From assembly GCA_963728125.1 (NCBI GenBank), contig CAVSIZ010000009.1:210440-274439 (forward strand): a DNA stretch of 64,000 bases, in the 5' to 3' direction. Shown here one piece after another: positions 51,194 through 59,878 of this stretch; position 1 is the first letter of the stretch; the number at the start of each line of letters is the position of its first letter. This stretch comes from CAWDCV01 sp963728125 (lineage in GTDB: Bacteria; Actinomycetota; Actinomycetes; CAWDCV01). The translations under genes were made by a program, and so were the position numbers. The notes beneath the pieces were generated by a model, which had not been told where the DNA came from, did no database searches, and saw only the letters and a list, made by a program, of their open reading frames with translations.

Positions 51194-51341
51194 CAAACCG
51201 ACCAGCGGAAACCGGCGGACCGGAAGTCACAGCGGCTGATGCCGTGAACGTGGGACCGGTCGCGATCTGGGCGGCGGGCGCGTCACACGGTGATGACGAT
51301 ACTCTTGGTACGCCGGATGGCAGGAAGCGCAATCCGGGGAT
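51194..51341. other. junction between actinobacterial and alphaproteobacterial sequence
   Basis: To the left all recognisable genes are actinobacterial; from 51342 all are Bradyrhizobium-like. No integrase, tRNA, IS end or direct repeat marks the change. The exact point cannot be fixed by eye. The region 50870-51341 holds no gene apart from motif copy 3. Confidence 0.7.
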
Positions 51342-51608
51342 TCAGGCGTATCGCTCGCGGGCGCGCGCCCGCGCCTTCTCGGCCTCGACCTCCCGGTCGC
51401 GGGCGGGCGCGTGGGTCTGCAGCGAGCCAAGCAGTTTTCGCGCCGCCGCGGAGACTTCATCGACCGCACGGTCGAACGCCGCGGCGTTCGCCTGCGAGGG
51501 CCTGTTGAAGCCGGAGAGCTTGCGCACGAACTGCAGCGCGGAGGCGCGGATTTCCTCCTCCGTTGCCGGCGGGTCGAAATTGAACAACGTCTTGATGTTG
51601 CGGCACAT
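51342..51608 (-). CDS. DUF2277 domain-containing protein
   Basis: An 88-residue protein: MCRNIKTLFNFDPPATEEEIRASALQFVRKLSGFNRPSQAN, then AAFDRAVDEVSAAARKLLGSL and a charged tail EVEAEKARARARERY. This is the DUF2277 family, frequent in Rhizobiales and some other bacteria. Its function is unknown. ATG at 51608 lies 87 bases from the start of the divergent SDR gene. Confidence 0.9.
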   Translation of the reverse strand: MCRNIKTLFNFDPPATEEEIRASALQFVRKLSGFNRPSQANAAAFDRAVDEVSAAARKLLGSLQTHAPARDREVEAEKARARARERYA

Positions 51609-51695
51609 GACGTTGGTTCCTTTTCGTCCAAGCCTAGCAAGGCAGGCGGCGCACTTGCTATCCTCCGGCCTTATCCAAGTGAGAGGGCGGAACAT

Positions 51696-52470
51696 ATGCC
51701 GGGGCTTCTGGAAAACCACATCGCGGCCGTCACCGGCGCAGGCTCCGGCATCGGCCGCGCGATCGCGGTCGGCTACGCACGCGAGGGTGCGCGGGTCGTC
51801 GGTGCTCGACGTGAACGCCGACGCCGCGGGGGAGACCACCCAGCAGATCCTCAACGCCGGCGGCAAGGCCGACAGCTTCGCGCTCGACGTGACGGATCGC
51901 GAGGCCTGCCGTGCCGTTGCTGCCGAGGTCGGCAAGCAAGGTCGGCAACGTCTCGATCCTGGTGAACAATGCCGGCATCAACCGCCGCAACGCCTTCACG
52001 GGCGACCGCGACGCCGTGATCAAGGACTGGCAGGACATCATCGCGCATCAATCTCAACGGCGTCTTCAACGTGACGCACGCCTTCGTCGAGCAGCTGCGC
52101 GCCATCAAAGGGGCGCATCGTCAACATCGGCTCGATCCAGTCGTTCGTGCACGTGCGCACGCCGAACTCGCCGGCCTACACCACCTCGAAGCATGGCGTG
52201 CTCGGCTTCACCCGCGCGCTCGCCGCCGAGCTCGGCAAGGACGGCGTGCGGGTCAACGCGATCGGCCCCGGCCTGATCGAGACGCCGCTCAATGCGGCGG
52301 TGCGCGCCAATAGCCCGGAGCTGATCAAGATCTTCATCGATCACACGCCGCTCGGCCGCGCCGGCAAGCCGGAGGACATCGTCGGCCCGGCGATCTTCCT
52401 TGCGTCCGACCTCTCGGCCTATGTCACCGGCACGATCGTGATGGCGGACGGCGGCTACCGGACGATCTGA
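51696..52470 (+). CDS. short-chain dehydrogenase/reductase, four frameshifts
   Basis: Joined across indels near 51800, 51935, 52047 and 52107 the sequence is a classical SDR of about 256 residues: AAVTGAGSGIGRAIAVGYAREGARVV, VLDVNADAAGE, SILVNNAGINRRNAF, INLNGVFNVTHAFVEQLRAI, SPAYTTSKHGVLGFTRALAAELGKDGVRVNAIGPG (Tyr and Lys of YxxxK) and GTIVMADGGY. The glycine loop indicates NAD(P) binding. The substrate is unknown; close to gluconate-5-dehydrogenase/KDUD types. Each break is an insertion of one or two bases, which suggests poor sequence quality here rather than a dead gene. Confidence 0.8.
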
Positions 52471-52650
52471 GCCGCGTTGTGGGCCATGGCCCGGAGTCGC
52501 GTCCCACGACGACGCACCGCTGATCGCGGCGGGCACTCTCCCACAGCGATTTAGTCAAACAAGTCTCAACTCCAGCTATACGGCCTCCCCCTTCGGCCGC
52601 AGAATGCGCGCAGGGTCATCATCCGAATGACTCCAAGCGGGGAGACGCAC

Positions 52651-54255
52651 ATGTGCATTCTGTGCAATCAAGGAAGGCCACAGACACCCTTACTTCTCGC
52701 GGCGCAATTTTCTGAAAGGCGCGGCCGCGACCGGACGCCGCGACCGGCTCAATCTGTTCGCGCCGCGCCCGGCGCGGCGCACGACGACGACGATCCGCCG
52801 CGCGACAGCGGCCGGCCCGGCCGGCGCTATCTCATCCGCGGCGGCTCGTCATGTCGATGGATACCCGCGGTCGGCGACCTCGTGCGCGGCGACGTGCTGA
52901 TCGAGGGCAAGAAGATCCTCGCGATCGGGCCCAACCTGTCACGCCGGCAACGCCGACGTGATCGACGCGCGCGGCCGCATCGTGATGCCGGGCTTCATCG
53001 ACACGCATCACCACCAGGCCTGGACGGCGATCAGAAGCTCCATTCCCGACAGCATCCTGATCGACGACGGCACGGGCACGCCGAGCGCGCATCAGAACTA
53101 TTTCGGCAACGTCCTGGCTGGCCGACGGATGTCGGCTTCGCCCGCCACTACCGGCCGCAGGACGTCTACATCAGCGAGCTGTTCGGCGGCCTCTCGCAGC
53201 TCGACAACGGCGTCACCACGGTGCACGACATCTCGCAGATCCATCACTCGCCGCAGCACTCCGACGCCGCCGTCAAGGGACTGATCGATGCCGGCCGCCG
53301 CGGCGTGCTCGGCTATTTCGAGAGCGCCGGCAACGTTGCCGGCAACCAGTATCCGACCGACGCGACCCGCATCAAGCAGCAGCTGGTTCTCGTCGAGCGA
53401 TCAGCTCACCTCCATGATCATGGGCGGCGAGGTCTATCTCGGCGAGCCGACCTACACCCAGGCCTGGACGATCGGGCGCCAGCTCGGGCTGCAGATCGCG
53501 GCGCACATCCTCTCGCCGTTCGGCATGCGCCCGATCCTGGACGACCTCGCCGCCGGCACCGGCGGCACCGGCAACAACATCGGGCTCGGATCCGACAACC
53601 TGTTCATCCACATGACCGGCATGTCGGACTTCGGCTGGCAGAAGGTGAAGGACAAGGGCGCGCAGGTCTCGATCGCGTTCCCGATCGAGATGAACATGCG
53701 CCACGGCATCCCGCCGATCCTCAAGATGCAGCAGCTCGGCATCGAGCCGTCGCTCAGCTCGGACGTCGAGACCAACATGACGGCGTGCTTCTTCACCCAG
53801 ATGCGCTCCGCCATGACCATGCAGCGCATGGTCGTGAACCAGATGATCCTCGAACAGGGAACTTCGCAATCCGCCGAATCAGTGGCCGCCGCCGGCGCCG
53901 GACACGCCGCCGCTGCTCAACGTGCGCGACGTGCTGCGCTTCGCCACCATCAACGGCGCGAAGCACCTGCGGCTCGACAGCAAGACCGGCTCGCTCAAGC
54001 CCGGCAAGGAGGCCGACATCATCATCCTCGACGCGCACCCACCTCAACGTCGTCGCCGGTCAACCATGTGCCGGGAGCGGTCGTGCAGATGATGGATCGC
54101 AGCAACGTCGAGACCGTGATCGTCGCCGGCAAGGTGCGCAAGTGGAAGGGCCGGCTGCTCGACGTCGATCTGCAGCCGGCTGCGCCAGCCAGCTCGAGGA
54201 CTCGCGCGACTTCATCTACCAGACGGCGGGCGTTCCGCAGAACCTGTTCCGCTGA
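52651..54255 (+). CDS. Tat-exported amidohydrolase family protein, multiple frameshifts
   Basis: ATG 52651 follows GGGGAG. The first residues are MCILCNQGRPQT, then in the next frame HPYFSRRNFLKGAAATG, a twin-arginine signal. A metal-dependent amidohydrolase of about 530 residues can be pieced together: GRIVMPGFIDTHHHQAWTA (HxH), LDNGVTTVHDISQIHHSP, AAHILSPFG, IEMNMRHGIPPI, LRFATINGAKHLRLDSKTGSLKPGKEADIIILD, and NVETVIVAGKVRKWKGRLLDVD. This resembles cytosine deaminase/chlorohydrolase-type enzymes. At least seven shifts occur (near 52700, 52850, 52940, 53115, 53395, 53865, 54040, 54178). Substrate unknown. The indels look like sequencing errors. Confidence 0.72.
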   Translation: MCILCNQGRPQTPLLLAAQFSERRGRDRTPRPAQSVRAAPGAAHDDDDPPRDSGRPGRRYLIRGGSSCRWIPAVGDLVRGDVLIEGKKILAIGPNLSRRQRRRDRRARPHRDAGLHRHASPPGLDGDQKLHSRQHPDRRRHGHAERASELFRQRPGWPTDVGFARHYRPQDVYISELFGGLSQLDNGVTTVHDISQIHHSPQHSDAAVKGLIDAGRRGVLGYFESAGNVAGNQYPTDATRIKQQLVLVERSAHLHDHGRRGLSRRADLHPGLDDRAPARAADRGAHPLAVRHAPDPGRPRRRHRRHRQQHRARIRQPVHPHDRHVGLRLAEGEGQGRAGLDRVPDRDEHAPRHPADPQDAAARHRAVAQLGRRDQHDGVLLHPDALRHDHAAHGREPDDPRTGNFAIRRISGRRRRRTRRRCSTCATCCASPPSTARSTCGSTARPARSSPARRPTSSSSTRTHLNVVAGQPCAGSGRADDGSQQRRDRDRRRQGAQVEGPAARRRSAAGCASQLEDSRDFIYQTAGVPQNLFR

Positions 54256-54318
54256 CGGACGGCGCATCGCATGCGATGGCGGGGCGGCTTCGGCCGCCCC
54301 GCTTCGCACTGAATGCGC

Positions 54319-55275
54319 CTATTCGGCGGGCCCAGCCGGCTTGCCCTGCGCCGCTTCCGTCTCCGCCACGATGTAGCTCGGGCGGCGCATCGTCTCGCGC
54401 AGGATGCGCCCGACATATTCGCCGACGATGCCGAGCACGAGCAGCTGCGCGGCGCCGAGGATCGCGATCACGGCGATCATCGAGGACCAGCCCGCCACCG
54501 TGTGCTGCACGAACAGGAAGCTGACGATCGCATAGACGATGAACAAGAGGCTGAGCAGCGCGAAGCCGAGCGCGAGCCAGATCGCAAAGCGCAAGGGCCG
54601 CAGGCTGTGCGTCGCGATGCCGGAGAGCGCAAGCTCGACCATGCGCGCCGCCGAGAACTTGCTGTCGCCGCTCTGGCGCGTGCCGCGCGTGTAGGGAAGC
54701 GTCACGAGCGGGAAGCCGAGCCAGCGCACCAGCCCGCGCAGGAAGATGTCCTGGTCCTCCATGCCGTTGACGATGTCGACCACCGCGCGGTCGAGCAGCA
54801 TGTAGTCGGCGCTGCCCGGCTCGATGCGCACGTCGCCGATCGCGTCGAGGAAGCGATAGTAGAGCTGCGAGGAGAGCCGCTTGGGCGCCGCCACGCCCTC
54901 GTCGTCGCGCCGCGTCGCCACGATCTTCGCGCCCTCCTTCCAGGCCGCGACCAGCTTCGGGATCAGCTCGGGCGGATGCTCGAAGTCGCAATCCATCACG
55001 ATCACGGCGCGGCCGCGCGCGTGGCGCATGCCGGCGCGCAGCGCCGCCTGGTGGCCGAAGTTGCGCGTGAACGAGACATAGCGGATGGCAGGATCGCGCG
55101 CCGCCGCGCGGATCGCCGCGAGCGTGCCGTCGGTCGAGCCGTCGTCGACGAACACGATCTCGTAGGAGCCGGCGAGCGCCATGGCCTGCGCGATCGCGGC
55201 CGCAATAGGCGCGATATTGCCGGCCTCGTTATGGGCCGGCAGCACGATCGAAATGTCGGGCGCCCCTGCCCCCAT
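54319..55275 (-). CDS. family 2 glycosyltransferase, DPM1/ArnC-like
   Basis: A 318-residue protein. GT-A domain: ISIVLPAHNEAGNIAPIAAAI, IVFVDDGSTDGTLAAI, FTRNFGHQAALRAGMRHARGRAVIVMDCDFEHPPELIP (DxD region), then QSGDSKFSAARMVELALSGI. Two C-terminal helices follow (FAIWLALGFALLSLLFIVYAIVSFLF and MIAVIAILGAAQLLVLGIVGEYVGRIL). This is the polyprenyl-phosphate sugar transferase layout. It would load a sugar on undecaprenyl phosphate for an ArnT-like enzyme; the next gene encodes one. It is divergent from that gene. Confidence 0.92.
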   Translation of the reverse strand: MGAGAPDISIVLPAHNEAGNIAPIAAAIAQAMALAGSYEIVFVDDGSTDGTLAAIRAAARDPAIRYVSFTRNFGHQAALRAGMRHARGRAVIVMDCDFEHPPELIPKLVAAWKEGAKIVATRRDDEGVAAPKRLSSQLYYRFLDAIGDVRIEPGSADYMLLDRAVVDIVNGMEDQDIFLRGLVRWLGFPLVTLPYTRGTRQSGDSKFSAARMVELALSGIATHSLRPLRFAIWLALGFALLSLLFIVYAIVSFLFVQHTVAGWSSMIAVIAILGAAQLLVLGIVGEYVGRILRETMRRPSYIVAETEAAQGKPAGPAE

Positions 55276-55384
55276 GACCTATCGGTAATCTTTCTCCGGT
55301 TGACGGCAGCCGCCCGCCCGGTCTCTCATTGTTTCGGCGACGCAATCTAGGCCGATCCCATTGCCTTCGTACAACGGAGCAGGC

Positions 55385-56908
55385 ATGACCGACGTCGCCG
55401 CCCCCATGCGGCCTTCGCTCCTTGATTACGCGCGCCGCGCGCCGGGGACGTGCCTTGCGGTCGTGCTCGTGCTGCATGTCGTCATCTGGACGGCGCTCCC
55501 GGCCTTGCTCTCGCACAATCTGCAGCTCGATCTGGTGGAGGACCTGGCGCTCGGACGCGAGTGGCAGCTCGGCTACTGGAAGCATCCCCCGCTGCCGTGG
55601 TGGCTCGCCGACATCGTCTATCGTCTGACCGGCGACGTGCATGCCGTCTACATCCTCGGGCCGCTCTCGGCCGCCGCCTGCATGTATGTTGTCTGGCTGC
55701 TCGGCCGCGACATCGTCGGCGGCTTCCAGGCGCTCATCGCGGTGCTGGCGCTCGAAGGCATCCACTTCTTCAATTTCTCGGTGCCGAAGTTCGCGCACGA
55801 CCAGATGCAGCTGCCGTTCTGGGCGATGACCGGGCTCTTTCTCTATCGGGCGCTCGCAAACGGCCGCGCGAAGCACTGGCTGCTCGCCGGCGCCTCGCTC
55901 GCGCTCTGCTTCTGGTCAAAGTACGCGGCCTTCGCGCTCGCGGGCAGCATCGGCCTGTTCATGCTGTTCGATCCCAAAGCCCGCGCGAGCCTGCGCACGC
56001 CCGGGCCATGGCTCATGGCGCTTGCCTTCCTCGTGGTGATCGCGCCCAACGTGAACTGGCTGATCGAGACCGGCTTCATGCCGATGCGCTATGTCGATGC
56101 GCGCGCCAAGATCGCCACGCACTGGTACCACGTGTTCACGTATCCGCTGCAGTGGACCGCAAGCCAGCTCTTCTTCATCGCGCCGGCGATCGGCCTCATC
56201 GCGCTCGCGCTCATCGGCGCGCGGCCGCAGCCGGCGGCCGTAGACGAGACGATGTCCTTCGCGCGCCGCTATCTCGCGATGCTGGCGCTCGGACCGTTCC
56301 TGGTCACGACGGCGGTGGCGCTCCTTGCCGGCCGCCTGCCCGTCGCGATGTGGGGCTATCCGCTCTGGTCGTTCGCGCCGCTTGCCGCGATCGTGTGGTT
56401 CGGGCCGGTGACCGGTAACGCGCAGGTGCGGCGCTTCGCGGCGGGCTTCGTCGTCGTGTTCCTCGCGATGCCGCTCGCCTACGTGGCGGTCGAGGCGCTC
56501 GAACCCGCCTGGCGCGACCGGCCCAAGGCGACACAGTTTCCCGGCCGGCAATTGGCCGATGAAGTCACGCGAGCCTGGCGCGCGAAGTTTGGCACTCCCG
56601 TCCCGTTCGTCGGCGGCGGCGAATTCTCCACCAACAACATCGCGGTCTATTCGCCCGACAAGCCGCGCGTGATCGTGCACGCGGACCCGACCATCAGCCC
56701 GTGGGTCGATCGCGACGAGTTGCGCAAGCGCGGCGCGGTGATCGTGTGGGAGGACGGGCAGCTCGATGCTGCCGCGATGGCGCAATTGCGCCGCGACTAT
56801 CCCGGCCTCAAGGTGCAGGAGCCGCTTTCGCTGCCGCGCCAGACGTTCGTCGGCACCAACCTTCGCCCGGCACGCGTCCATTTCGCGATCGTGCCGCCGC
56901 GGCCGTAG
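55385..56908 (+). CDS. family 39 glycosyltransferase (ArnT-like) membrane protein
   Basis: A 507-residue polytopic protein. The first loop after helix 1 carries the metal/acceptor Asp region (LSHNLQLDLVEDLALGREWQLGYWKHPPLPWWLADIVY), typical of GT39/ArnT enzymes, which take sugars from polyprenyl phosphate. About ten helices follow (LGPLSAAACMYVVWLLG, LIAVLALEGIHFFNF). A soluble C-terminal domain (VPFVGGGEFSTNNIAVYSPDKPRVIVHADPT) ends the protein. ATG 55385. It is paired with the divergent GT2 gene, so the two probably glycosylate a lipid or cell-surface molecule together. Confidence 0.88.
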   Translation: MTDVAAPMRPSLLDYARRAPGTCLAVVLVLHVVIWTALPALLSHNLQLDLVEDLALGREWQLGYWKHPPLPWWLADIVYRLTGDVHAVYILGPLSAAACMYVVWLLGRDIVGGFQALIAVLALEGIHFFNFSVPKFAHDQMQLPFWAMTGLFLYRALANGRAKHWLLAGASLALCFWSKYAAFALAGSIGLFMLFDPKARASLRTPGPWLMALAFLVVIAPNVNWLIETGFMPMRYVDARAKIATHWYHVFTYPLQWTASQLFFIAPAIGLIALALIGARPQPAAVDETMSFARRYLAMLALGPFLVTTAVALLAGRLPVAMWGYPLWSFAPLAAIVWFGPVTGNAQVRRFAAGFVVVFLAMPLAYVAVEALEPAWRDRPKATQFPGRQLADEVTRAWRAKFGTPVPFVGGGEFSTNNIAVYSPDKPRVIVHADPTISPWVDRDELRKRGAVIVWEDGQLDAAAMAQLRRDYPGLKVQEPLSLPRQTFVGTNLRPARVHFAIVPPRP

Positions 56909-56935
56909 CCGCGCGCGAGGCCCGGCGGCGACGTG

Positions 56936-57412
56936 CTAGTCCCTCCGCAGCTCCAGCGGGACCATCGGCGCGTCCTTGGAATTGCGCAGCGTGAGCGAGG
57001 TCTTGACGTTGCGCACCGCCGGGGCCGCCGTGAGCTCGGCGACGAAGGCCTGAAACGCCGCAAGGGTCGGCGCGACGCATTTGAGGATGAAGTCGATCTC
57101 GCCGGACAGCATCCAGCACTCGCGCACGATCGGCTGGGTACGCACGAAGCTCTCGAAGGCCGAAAGATCCGCTTCCGCCTGGCTCGACAGGTGCACCATG
57201 GCGAAGACCGTCACCTCGAAGCCGAGCAGCTTCTCGTCGAGCAGACCCCGATACCCCTTGATGAAGCCCGCCTCCTCCAGCGCCCGCACCCGGCGCAGGC
57301 AGGGCGGCGCCGAGATTCCGACCCGGCGTGCCAGCTCGACGTTGGTCATGCGCCCATCGTCCTGAAGTTCTTTCAGGATTTTCCAGTCGATCGCGTCGAG
57401 GCGGGCGGACAA
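56936..57412 (-). CDS. Lrp/AsnC family transcriptional regulator
   Basis: A 158-residue protein from TTG 57412. The DNA-binding part is LDAIDWKILKELQDDGRMTNVELARRVGISAPPCLRRVRALEEAGFIKGY. The ligand-binding RAM/AsnC domain follows (VTVFAMVHLSSQAEADLSAFESFV, VRECWMLSGEIDFILKCVAPTLAAFQAFV, VRNVKTSLTLRNSKDAP). Lrp proteins sense amino acids. It is divergent from trxB with 244 bases between. The TTG start has GGAG 11 bases upstream. Confidence 0.9.
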   Translation of the reverse strand: MSARLDAIDWKILKELQDDGRMTNVELARRVGISAPPCLRRVRALEEAGFIKGYRGLLDEKLLGFEVTVFAMVHLSSQAEADLSAFESFVRTQPIVRECWMLSGEIDFILKCVAPTLAAFQAFVAELTAAPAVRNVKTSLTLRNSKDAPMVPLELRRD

Positions 57413-57656
57413 GGGGCGACTCCAGGCAAGTTCGGGCCTTCTTAGCCTGAACTCAGCGTCCCGCGAAAGAAAATTGCGCGATCCCACTAGGGGCAGTAGC
57501 GACCGAATGCCGCCGGGCCTGAAGTTGTGGCATGGTGGGTTGCGTAGCTTGCATAGCTCGGCCGAACCCTTACATTTCGGTAGGAAAATCACGACTCGGC
57601 CGACCTTGGCGCCCGTGCGAGCGGCGCCGAGGTGTTGTCCCGGCCAGGAGCCCCGG

Positions 57657-58623
57657 ATGTCGAAAGTCACCCACGCCAAGCTGATCATCATCGGCTCGGG
57701 CCCCGCAGGTTGCACCGCCGGAATCTATGCGGCGCGCGCGATGCTGGAGCCGATCATGATCCGCGGCGTGCAGGCCGGCGGACAGCTCACCATCACGACC
57801 GATGTCGAGAACTACCCGGGCTTCGCCGAGGTGATCCAGGGCCCGTGGCTGATGGAGCAGATGGAAAAGCAGGCCGAGCACGTCGGCACGCGGCTGGTCG
57901 GCGGACCATGTCATCAAGCTCGACCTCTCGCAGCGGCCGTTCCGGCTCGCGTGCGACTCCGGTGACGTGTATCTCGCCGACGCGGTCGTGCTCGCGACCG
58001 GCGCGCAGGCGCGCTGGCTCGAGCTTCCGAGCGAGCAGAAGTTCAAGGGCTACGGCGTCTCGGCCTGCGCGACGTGCGACGGCTTCTTCTACCGGGGCAA
58101 GGAAGTGATGGTCATCGGCGGCGGCAACACCGCGGTCGAGGAAGCGCTGTTCCTGACCAACTTCGCCGCGAAGGTCACCGTGGTGCACCGGCGCGATCAT
58201 TTCCGCGCCGAGAAAATCCTGCAGGACCGGCTGTTCAAGAATCCGAAGATCTCGGTGATCTGGGACACCGTGCTGCACGACGTGCTCGGCGACGACAATC
58301 CGCTGAAGGTGAAGGGCGTCGCGCTGAAAAGCGTGAAGACGGGCGCCATCACCGAGAAGGCCGCGGACGGCGTGTTCATCGCGATCGGCCATTCGCCGGC
58401 AACCGAGCTTGTGAAGGGCCAGCTTGAGATGAAGCCGTCGGGCTACGTGAAGGTCGCACCGTTCTCCACCGCGACCTCCGTGCCGGGCGTGTTCGCGGCC
58501 GGCGACGTCACCGACGACATCTATCGGCAGGCGGTGACCGCCGCCGGCCTGGGATGCATGGCGGCGCTGGAGGCAGAGCGCTTCCTCGCCGCGCAGGAAG
58601 AACGCCGCGACGCGGCGGAATGA
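57657..58623 (+). CDS. trxB: thioredoxin reductase TrxB, one frameshift
   Basis: ATG 57657. The first frame reads KLIIIGSGPAGCTAGIYAARAML (FAD loop), IRGVQAGGQLTITTDVENYPGF and stops making sense near 57900. One extra G there restores VADHVIKLDLSQRPFRL. The rest follows from about 57905: VLATGAQARWLELP, SACATCDGFFYRGKEVMVIGGGNTAVEEA (redox CATC and NADPH loop), VVHRRDHFRAEKILQDRL, and FAAGDVTDDIYRQAVTAAGLGCMAALEAERF. TrxB reduces thioredoxin with NADPH. About 322 residues. It lies upstream of a lysR gene on the same strand, an arrangement I associate with Bradyrhizobium chromosomes. Confidence 0.9.
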
Positions 58624-58664
58624 AGGACTCCGCAGATCAAGCGGAGCCGAGGGGCAGCTAGCAG

Positions 58665-59555
58665 ATGGACTGGGACAAGCTGAAAGTGTTTCACGCCGCC
58701 GCGGAGGCCGGCAGCTTCACCCATGCGGGTGAGAAGCTCGGGCTCTCGCAGTCGGCAGTCTCGCGTCAGGTGAGCGCACTGGAGCAGGAGCTCACCGCAC
58801 CGCTGTTTCATCGTCACGCGCGCGGGCTGATCCTCACCGAGCAGGGCGAGCTACTCTACCGCACGGCGCACGACGTCTTCATGAAGCTGGAAGCGGCGCG
58901 CACCAAGCTGACCGACTCGCGCGAGAAGCCGCACGGCGAACTGAAGGTGCAGACCACGGTCGGTCTCGGCGTGCACTGGCTCACCCCGCGGCTCGGCGAC
59001 TTCCTCGAGCTTTATCCCGACATCCGCATCACGCTGATCACCACCGAGCAGGAACTCGATCTCGCGATGCGCGAGGCTGACGTTGCGATAAGGCTGCGGC
59101 TGCCGACGCAGCCCGACCTGATCCAGCGCAAGCTCTTCACCATGCACTTCCACGCCTGCGCGTCGCCCGAATATTTCAAGCGCTTCGGCACGCCGCGCAG
59201 TCACGAGGACCTCGACAACCATCGTCTGCTGGTGCTCGGTGGATCGGTGCCGACCTACCTGCGCAGCTCCGGCTGGCTGATCGACGCCGGCCGCGACGGC
59301 AAGGGTCCACGCAAGCCGTGGCTCACCATCAACAATATTCTCGGCCTGTTGCGCGCCTGCCAGCGCGGGCTCGGCGTCGCGATGCTGCCCGACTATCTGG
59401 TCGAGGAAAACGGCGGCCTGGTGCAGCTTTTCGGAGACATCGAGGACTTCACGTTCGACGCGTTTTTCGTCTATCCCGAAGAGCTCAAATCAGTTGCACG
59501 CATCCAGGTCTTCCGCGACTTTCTGGTCGCGAAAGCACAGCAGTGGAATTTCTAA
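58665..59555 (+). CDS. LysR family transcriptional regulator
   Basis: A 296-residue regulator. The helix-turn-helix is LKVFHAAAEAGSFTHAGEKLGLSQSAVSRQVSALEQELTAPLFHRHARGLILTEQGE. The effector domain follows (HGELKVQTTVGLGVHWLTPRLGDFLELYPDI, GLLRACQRGLGVAMLPDYLVEENGGLVQLF). It probably controls the neighbouring trxB or a stress response; the ligand is unknown. ATG 58665 lies 41 bases after the trxB stop. Confidence 0.93.
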   Translation: MDWDKLKVFHAAAEAGSFTHAGEKLGLSQSAVSRQVSALEQELTAPLFHRHARGLILTEQGELLYRTAHDVFMKLEAARTKLTDSREKPHGELKVQTTVGLGVHWLTPRLGDFLELYPDIRITLITTEQELDLAMREADVAIRLRLPTQPDLIQRKLFTMHFHACASPEYFKRFGTPRSHEDLDNHRLLVLGGSVPTYLRSSGWLIDAGRDGKGPRKPWLTINNILGLLRACQRGLGVAMLPDYLVEENGGLVQLFGDIEDFTFDAFFVYPEELKSVARIQVFRDFLVAKAQQWNF

Positions 59556-59637
59556 AAAATTGAACTGCGCGCCGCTGCATGGCTGACATGCGGCATCCCT
59601 CGTTGTTCGCACGCGCGATGCGGCACATACTTCACGT

Positions 59638-59768
59638 GCGCTGTAGGCACACGGTCGTTGTTCCTCCCAGGTGACGATCGCGATGCAGCCAGCTGTTCCC
59701 CTCTGGAAGGTGATTGCCGACTTTGTCGGCAAGACTAGAACCGGGCCCGCAAGGGCCCGGTTTTTTCT
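59638..59768 (+). ncRNA. candidate small RNA with anti-Shine-Dalgarno motif
   Basis: TTGTTC (59603) and CATACT (59626), 17 bases apart, form a plausible promoter with start near 59638. The transcript of about 130 bases would contain CCTCCC (59663-59668), a stem TTGCCGAC-TTT-GTCGGCAA (59714-59732) and an intrinsic terminator with six T. No open frame fits. Alphaproteobacterial trans-acting RNAs often carry such C/U-rich loops that pair with ribosome-binding sites. The family is not identified. Confidence 0.6.
59739..59766 (+). terminator. intrinsic terminator
   Basis: AACCGGGCCC pairs with GGGCCCGGTT around GCAA, followed by TTTTTT. It is the strongest intrinsic terminator in the window. Confidence 0.92.
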
Positions 59769-59878
59769 TCACTGAGATTCGATCGCGGAGAAGATTGGTC
59801 GAGCGCGGCGAAGACGTGAGCGATGCGAATAAAATTGCGAAGCTCTGCTTCGCCGGCAGCTCTGCGGCGGGAAAGATA

